In this document: positions 15,916 to 19,003 of the stretch, in pieces | How the letters are laid out: every line of letters starts with the position of its first letter | Numbering within the stretch: the stretch's first letter is position 1 | NCBI GenBank assembly: GCA_902767285.1 | Contig: CACXHC010000011.1 | Location: 1-19,003, forward strand | DNA length: 19,003 nt | Origin: an uncultured Ruminococcus sp. | GTDB lineage: Bacteria > Bacillota > Clostridia > Oscillospirales > Acutalibacteraceae | Reading direction: 5' to 3' | Program-made: the position numbers and the translations under genes | Notes under the pieces: model-generated | Database searches by the model: none | What the model was told of the DNA's origin: nothing | Seen by the model: the letters and a program-made list of their open reading frames with translations, nothing else

Positions 15916-17955
15916 TTGAGTTTTGATATAAAAAAAATGGCTGAGGGAAACAAAACCGTCCGTATATTAAGAAAATATAATTCCGAGCGAGATGAAAAAT
16001 ATGTAGAAATCCCCGATAACATAACGGTTATCGGAGAAAAGGCATTTTTTTGGAGTGATGTTGAAAAAATCTATCTTCCCGAAGGCATTACGGAAATAGA
16101 GAACGGTGCTTTTACACATTGTAAAAATCTTAAATTTATAAATATTCCGTCAACAGTTACCAAAATAGGCGATGAGGCATTTTATAACTGTCAATCATTA
16201 CAAACGATAATTTTGCCCGATAACATCAATTATATAGGTAACAGGGCATTTGTCAATTGCAAAAATTTGACGAATGTTAGAATAACACCTTTGGCACGTC
16301 AAAAAGCACCTCATTCACCGGGTAAAAAAGTCAACGGAAAAGTTGTAATAAGCGTGTTTGATTCCGTCATGCTCGGTGAGAGTATTTTTGCCGGCTGTGT
16401 AAATCTCAAGTTAGCCGAACTTCCCAAAGATATATTGGAGATACCGGCAGAAACGTTTTTTAACTGTCGTTCTCTCCAAAAAGTAAATATAGATTCAAAC
16501 GCTATCAGTATAAGTGATCATGCTTTTTATAATTGCATCAATCTTTTAAGAATAAAGATTCCCTCAAGTGTGATTTCTATTCATACAGGTGCATTTGAAG
16601 GCTGTATCTCGTTATCAGAAGTCAGGATAGGCAATCAGATTCAAAGTATAGGTGACAATGCTTTTACAAATTGTGCAGTGCTTAAAAGCATAAATACTTC
16701 GTATAAAGAAGGGATAGTTAATTTTGGTGATAACCTTGAGTCGATAGGCGAAAACGTATTTTCAGGCTGTTCAAAAATAGAAAAAGTATATCTCGGAAAA
16801 AAAGTGTTTATTATATCGGCATCGGCATTTATCGAATGTGAAAATCTTCAGGGAGTGTATATAGACGAACTCAATCCGCATTGTAGATCCATAGACGGAG
16901 TTGTTTTCTCAAAAGATAAAAAGATAATTCAGATGTTCTTCAATAACAGGAAAATGAAATCGTACCGTTTGCCCGAAGAAACGGAAGAAATAGCTTCTTA
17001 TGCGTTTTACAGCAGTGATGTAAAAAAAGTTGTTATGGGCGACAACGTTAAAATAATAGGCGATTTCGCTTTTGGTGAATGCACTGGATTAGAGAGCATT
17101 TATATTTCAAAAAATGTTAAAGAGATAGGCAAAAACGCATTTCAAAATTGCAAAAGCCTAATGGAAATCAATTTGAGCGACAGCATAGAAAAAATAGGCT
17201 CGGAAGCTTTTGCGGAATGTAAATCGATAGAAAAAATCGTTTTGCCCGAAAAAATACAAAAAATAGAATACAGAACGTTTGCCAAATGTGAGGGCTTGTT
17301 CACAATATCGTTTCCCCAAGGGCTTAAATGCGTTGGGAGCAGAGCTTTTGAAGATTGTACAAATCTTAGAGAAGCCGTGTTTCACTCGAATTTGACAAGT
17401 GCTGAAGATGAAATATTCCGTAACTGTAAAAGCCTCAAAAGGGTAATTTTTCCTCCCAAAATGCTTTTTGGATTTAATAGTCTTTATGGCTGTTCATTAT
17501 TGGAGGAACTCGAAATCGGCGGTTTTCATTTTTTGGTCACCGATGAATTACGCAAATATATATTCAAGGTAGATTTTAATTCTTTCTTAAAAACAATAGG
17601 GAATACCAGGCTGCATTACGATACAAACATACCATACGGCGTTAAAACGGTGCTGATTGCGTGTATTTATCTTAAAAAGAGGAATTCTTCTTTCGAAAGA
17701 TATATTTTGGCAGATGAAAAAAGTTTCTTTATGTCATTGATTGAAAACAACTGCTATGATATATTGTATGAATTTATAAATAATACGTCCGTTTTTCTCA
17801 AGGATTACGATACCGTTTTGAAAATCACGGAATTTGCCATAAAATCGTATCATGACGAAAAGTGCATTTTTGATGTGCAGAATCTTTTCATCAACTATAA
17901 AAATACTTTTTTCCCATTCAGCGATTCGAACGGATACGATGAACTTTATTTGTAA
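15916..17955 (+). CDS. Leucine-rich repeat protein (BspA-like LRR_5)
   Basis: A 679-aa protein starting with TTG at 15916, with GAGAGGTG (15902-15909) 6 nt upstream. It consists of about 19 repeats of roughly 23 residues with the LRR_5 pattern, recognisable by recurring xAFxNC, L-x-x-I-x-I-P and I-x-x-I-G elements. A DGVVFSKDKKI insert after repeat 11 and a Lys/Pro-rich insert after repeat 4 interrupt the array. The last 110 or so residues form a helical module ending in an aliphatic LFINYKNTFF-type segment, like the C-terminal tails of many clostridial LRR proteins. Unlike secreted BspA proteins it has no signal peptide, membrane helix or wall anchor, so it is probably intracellular. Its partner is unknown. 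It follows the VWA-AAA+ pair after a terminator and lies 22 nt before the M15 lipoprotein gene. Confidence 0.85.
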   Translation: MSFDIKKMAEGNKTVRILRKYNSERDEKYVEIPDNITVIGEKAFFWSDVEKIYLPEGITEIENGAFTHCKNLKFINIPSTVTKIGDEAFYNCQSLQTIILPDNINYIGNRAFVNCKNLTNVRITPLARQKAPHSPGKKVNGKVVISVFDSVMLGESIFAGCVNLKLAELPKDILEIPAETFFNCRSLQKVNIDSNAISISDHAFYNCINLLRIKIPSSVISIHTGAFEGCISLSEVRIGNQIQSIGDNAFTNCAVLKSINTSYKEGIVNFGDNLESIGENVFSGCSKIEKVYLGKKVFIISASAFIECENLQGVYIDELNPHCRSIDGVVFSKDKKIIQMFFNNRKMKSYRLPEETEEIASYAFYSSDVKKVVMGDNVKIIGDFAFGECTGLESIYISKNVKEIGKNAFQNCKSLMEINLSDSIEKIGSEAFAECKSIEKIVLPEKIQKIEYRTFAKCEGLFTISFPQGLKCVGSRAFEDCTNLREAVFHSNLTSAEDEIFRNCKSLKRVIFPPKMLFGFNSLYGCSLLEELEIGGFHFLVTDELRKYIFKVDFNSFLKTIGNTRLHYDTNIPYGVKTVLIACIYLKKRNSSFERYILADEKSFFMSLIENNCYDILYEFINNTSVFLKDYDTVLKITEFAIKSYHDEKCIFDVQNLFINYKNTFFPFSDSNGYDELYL

Positions 17956-17977
17956 TTTTAGCGGAGGTGTTTATATA

Positions 17978-18883
17978 ATGAAAAATATCACAAAAATTTT
18001 GGTTGTAGCATTAATGGTGACAACTTGTTTTTCGGGGTGCGGTACTCTCAAAAATTTTGATAATAATTCCGCTGAAATCGAAATTTTTGATGATGTCAGT
18101 ATGGCGAACGATACAGAGTCAAGTACAGTTTCGGAGGATGAAATTTCGTCTAAAGAAGAATTTTCATCTAAAGAAGAATTTTCGTCTAAAGAAGAAATTC
18201 CATCAAAAAACGATACCGCCAAAGAGAGTAAGATAACATATTATACATATATCACCGAATCTCAAGACAATCAGTATTCTGAAGAAAATCAGCAAGACGC
18301 TCAAAATGATGATGATGAGCAAGAATTTTATTATGAAGAACAGGAGGAACAAGAGGAAGAAGAGGATATGGAAGAATATCAATATCACTATGTTGATGGA
18401 GTTCTAATAGTAAACAAAACATACGGCATACCGAAGGAGTATGACCCACAAGGACTCATTCCCGAGTGTGCCGAAGCATTTGAACAAATGGTAAGTGCGG
18501 CGGCAGAAGCCGGTATAAGTATTTATGATAATTCGGATTACAGGTCTTATGCCGAGCAAGAGGAACTTTATTACGAATACATAAATATTTATGGTCAAGA
18601 GTGGGCGGATCAGCTTTGTGCAAAGCCCGGACACTCCGAACATCAAACGGGCATGGCGATAGACTGTGCCACATGGGACAGCGGATATTTTCCGGGAACT
18701 CCCGCCGCCGAGTGGCTTGAGGCACATTGCAGCGAGTACGGATTCATTATAAGATACCCGTATGGCAAAGAGTGGGCAACAGGCTACGGCTATGAGGCTT
18801 GGCATATTCGATATGTAGGAGATTTGGCACAAGATATAACCGACAGCGGATTATCTCTTGAGGAGTATTTCGGTTTAGTATAA
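17978..18883 (+). CDS. Lipoprotein D-alanyl-D-alanine carboxypeptidase, M15 (VanY-like)
   Basis: A 301-aa exported peptidase that would trim the terminal D-Ala from peptidoglycan stem peptides. The start is ATG at 17978 with GCGGAGGTG (17961-17969) upstream; longer in-frame reading overlaps the LRR gene. The signal peptide has K2-N-I-T-K6, a hydrophobic core and the lipobox-like F18-S-G-C21, so Cys21 is probably lipid-modified. A linker of about 115 residues follows, first with near-identical SSKEE repeats and then very acidic. The peptidase domain begins near residue 155. The zinc site is complete: H222 and D229 in the SEHQTGMAID motif, H276 in the EAWHIR motif, and E273 as catalytic base. 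It is probably co-transcribed with the LRR gene. Whether it acts on D,D or L,D bonds cannot be told from motifs alone. Confidence 0.9.
   Translation: MKNITKILVVALMVTTCFSGCGTLKNFDNNSAEIEIFDDVSMANDTESSTVSEDEISSKEEFSSKEEFSSKEEIPSKNDTAKESKITYYTYITESQDNQYSEENQQDAQNDDDEQEFYYEEQEEQEEEEDMEEYQYHYVDGVLIVNKTYGIPKEYDPQGLIPECAEAFEQMVSAAAEAGISIYDNSDYRSYAEQEELYYEYINIYGQEWADQLCAKPGHSEHQTGMAIDCATWDSGYFPGTPAAEWLEAHCSEYGFIIRYPYGKEWATGYGYEAWHIRYVGDLAQDITDSGLSLEEYFGLV
18140..18211 (+). repeat. In-frame 18-bp tandem repeat (four units)
   Basis: Units start at 18140, 18158, 18176 and 18194. The first three differ at only a few third-codon or single positions; the fourth is diverged. Each unit encodes E-[I/F]-x-S-K-E, giving a hydrophilic spacer between the lipid anchor and the peptidase domain of the M15 protein. 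The 18-bp period preserves frame, so unit-number changes would only alter linker length. Confidence 0.85.
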
Positions 18884-18903
18884 AAATTTGCTGCTTATTT
18901 TCT

Positions 18904-18943
18904 CTTCTTTTTTTTGAAAAAAAAAGAAGCAAAAAAAACTTTT
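18904..18943 (-). repeat. A/T hairpin repeat element, copy 2 (inverted)
   Basis: On the + strand it reads CTTC, eight T, G, nine A, GAAG, C, eight A, CTTTT. The reverse complement reads AAAAG, eight T, G, CTTC, nine T, C, eight A, GAAG, the same layout as copy 1 at 7267-7304. The arms CTTC (18904-18907) and GAAG (18926-18929) are complementary but differ from the arms of copy 1. It lies 20 nt after the M15 stop and could act as a weak terminator for it. Leftward transcripts would meet a T tract before the hairpin instead of after it. Confidence 0.6.
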
Positions 18944-18960
18944 ACTATATAAATTTTATG

Positions 18961-18991
18961 TGTTTCAACGAACATTCCTTAAACTGAAACA
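18961..18991. repeat. Short inverted repeat at the window end
   Basis: TGTTTCA (18961-18967) and TGAAACA (18985-18991) form a perfect 7-bp inverted repeat with a 17-nt spacer. No gene is seen after it before the window ends at 19003. It could be a leader structure of the next gene or chance in A/T-rich sequence. Confidence 0.35.
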
Positions 18992-19003
18992 AATCCGACT
19001 GCA

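Noticed and set aside
15916..17955. LRR repeats as a DNA repeat array or CRISPR
   Set aside because: The periodicity is at protein level with strongly diverged DNA units and no constant spacer structure.

Overview
The window looks like chromosome of a low-GC Gram-positive anaerobe. I would place it in Bacillota, class Clostridia, probably Oscillospirales (a Ruminococcus-like gut or rumen bacterium). The reasons are the A/V-type ATPase operon, a BspA-type leucine-rich-repeat protein, a zinc-ribbon/DUF2628 membrane protein, strong GGAGG/GAGGTG ribosome binding sites, frequent TTG and GTG starts and U-tailed intrinsic terminators. The genus is not determined. All recognised genes lie on the + strand, and I see no tRNA, rRNA, CRISPR array, transposase or phage gene.

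Region 1 (1-12610) begins with a terminator for an unseen upstream gene (28-66) and a good extended -10 promoter (82-110). Twelve genes follow with mostly 4-35 nt gaps and no convincing internal terminator, ending at a strong hairpin terminator (12569-12609). The order is: zinc-finger/DUF2628 membrane protein, galU, ACT-domain protein (UPF0237), PFL-like protein (UPF0210), then a nine-gene V/A-type ATPase cluster ordered stalk coiled coil, C, I, K, F, E, A, B, D. The ATPase is complete: the A3B3 head, the D/F central rotor stalk, C as the rotor socket, E plus the small coiled coil as peripheral stalk, and I plus the K ring in the membrane. The one large gap (102 nt, before the ring subunit K) holds two hairpins.

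Region 2 (12611-15875) has its own promoter, with a cluster of GGGTA/TACCC half-sites around it. It carries a two-gene unit: a VWA-like/DUF2201 protein with an HxxxH segment lacking the usual glutamate, and a MoxR-like AAA+ ATPase with a long uncharacterised C-terminal half. A terminator follows. This chaperone-like pair is the least characterised part of the window.

Region 3 (15876-19003) carries a cytoplasmic-looking LRR_5 protein with about 19 repeats and, 22 nt downstream, a lipoprotein D-alanyl-D-alanine carboxypeptidase of family M15. The M15 protein has an acidic, repeat-bearing linker. The window ends with an A/T hairpin element that is an inverted, covarying copy of the one inside the ATPase operon.
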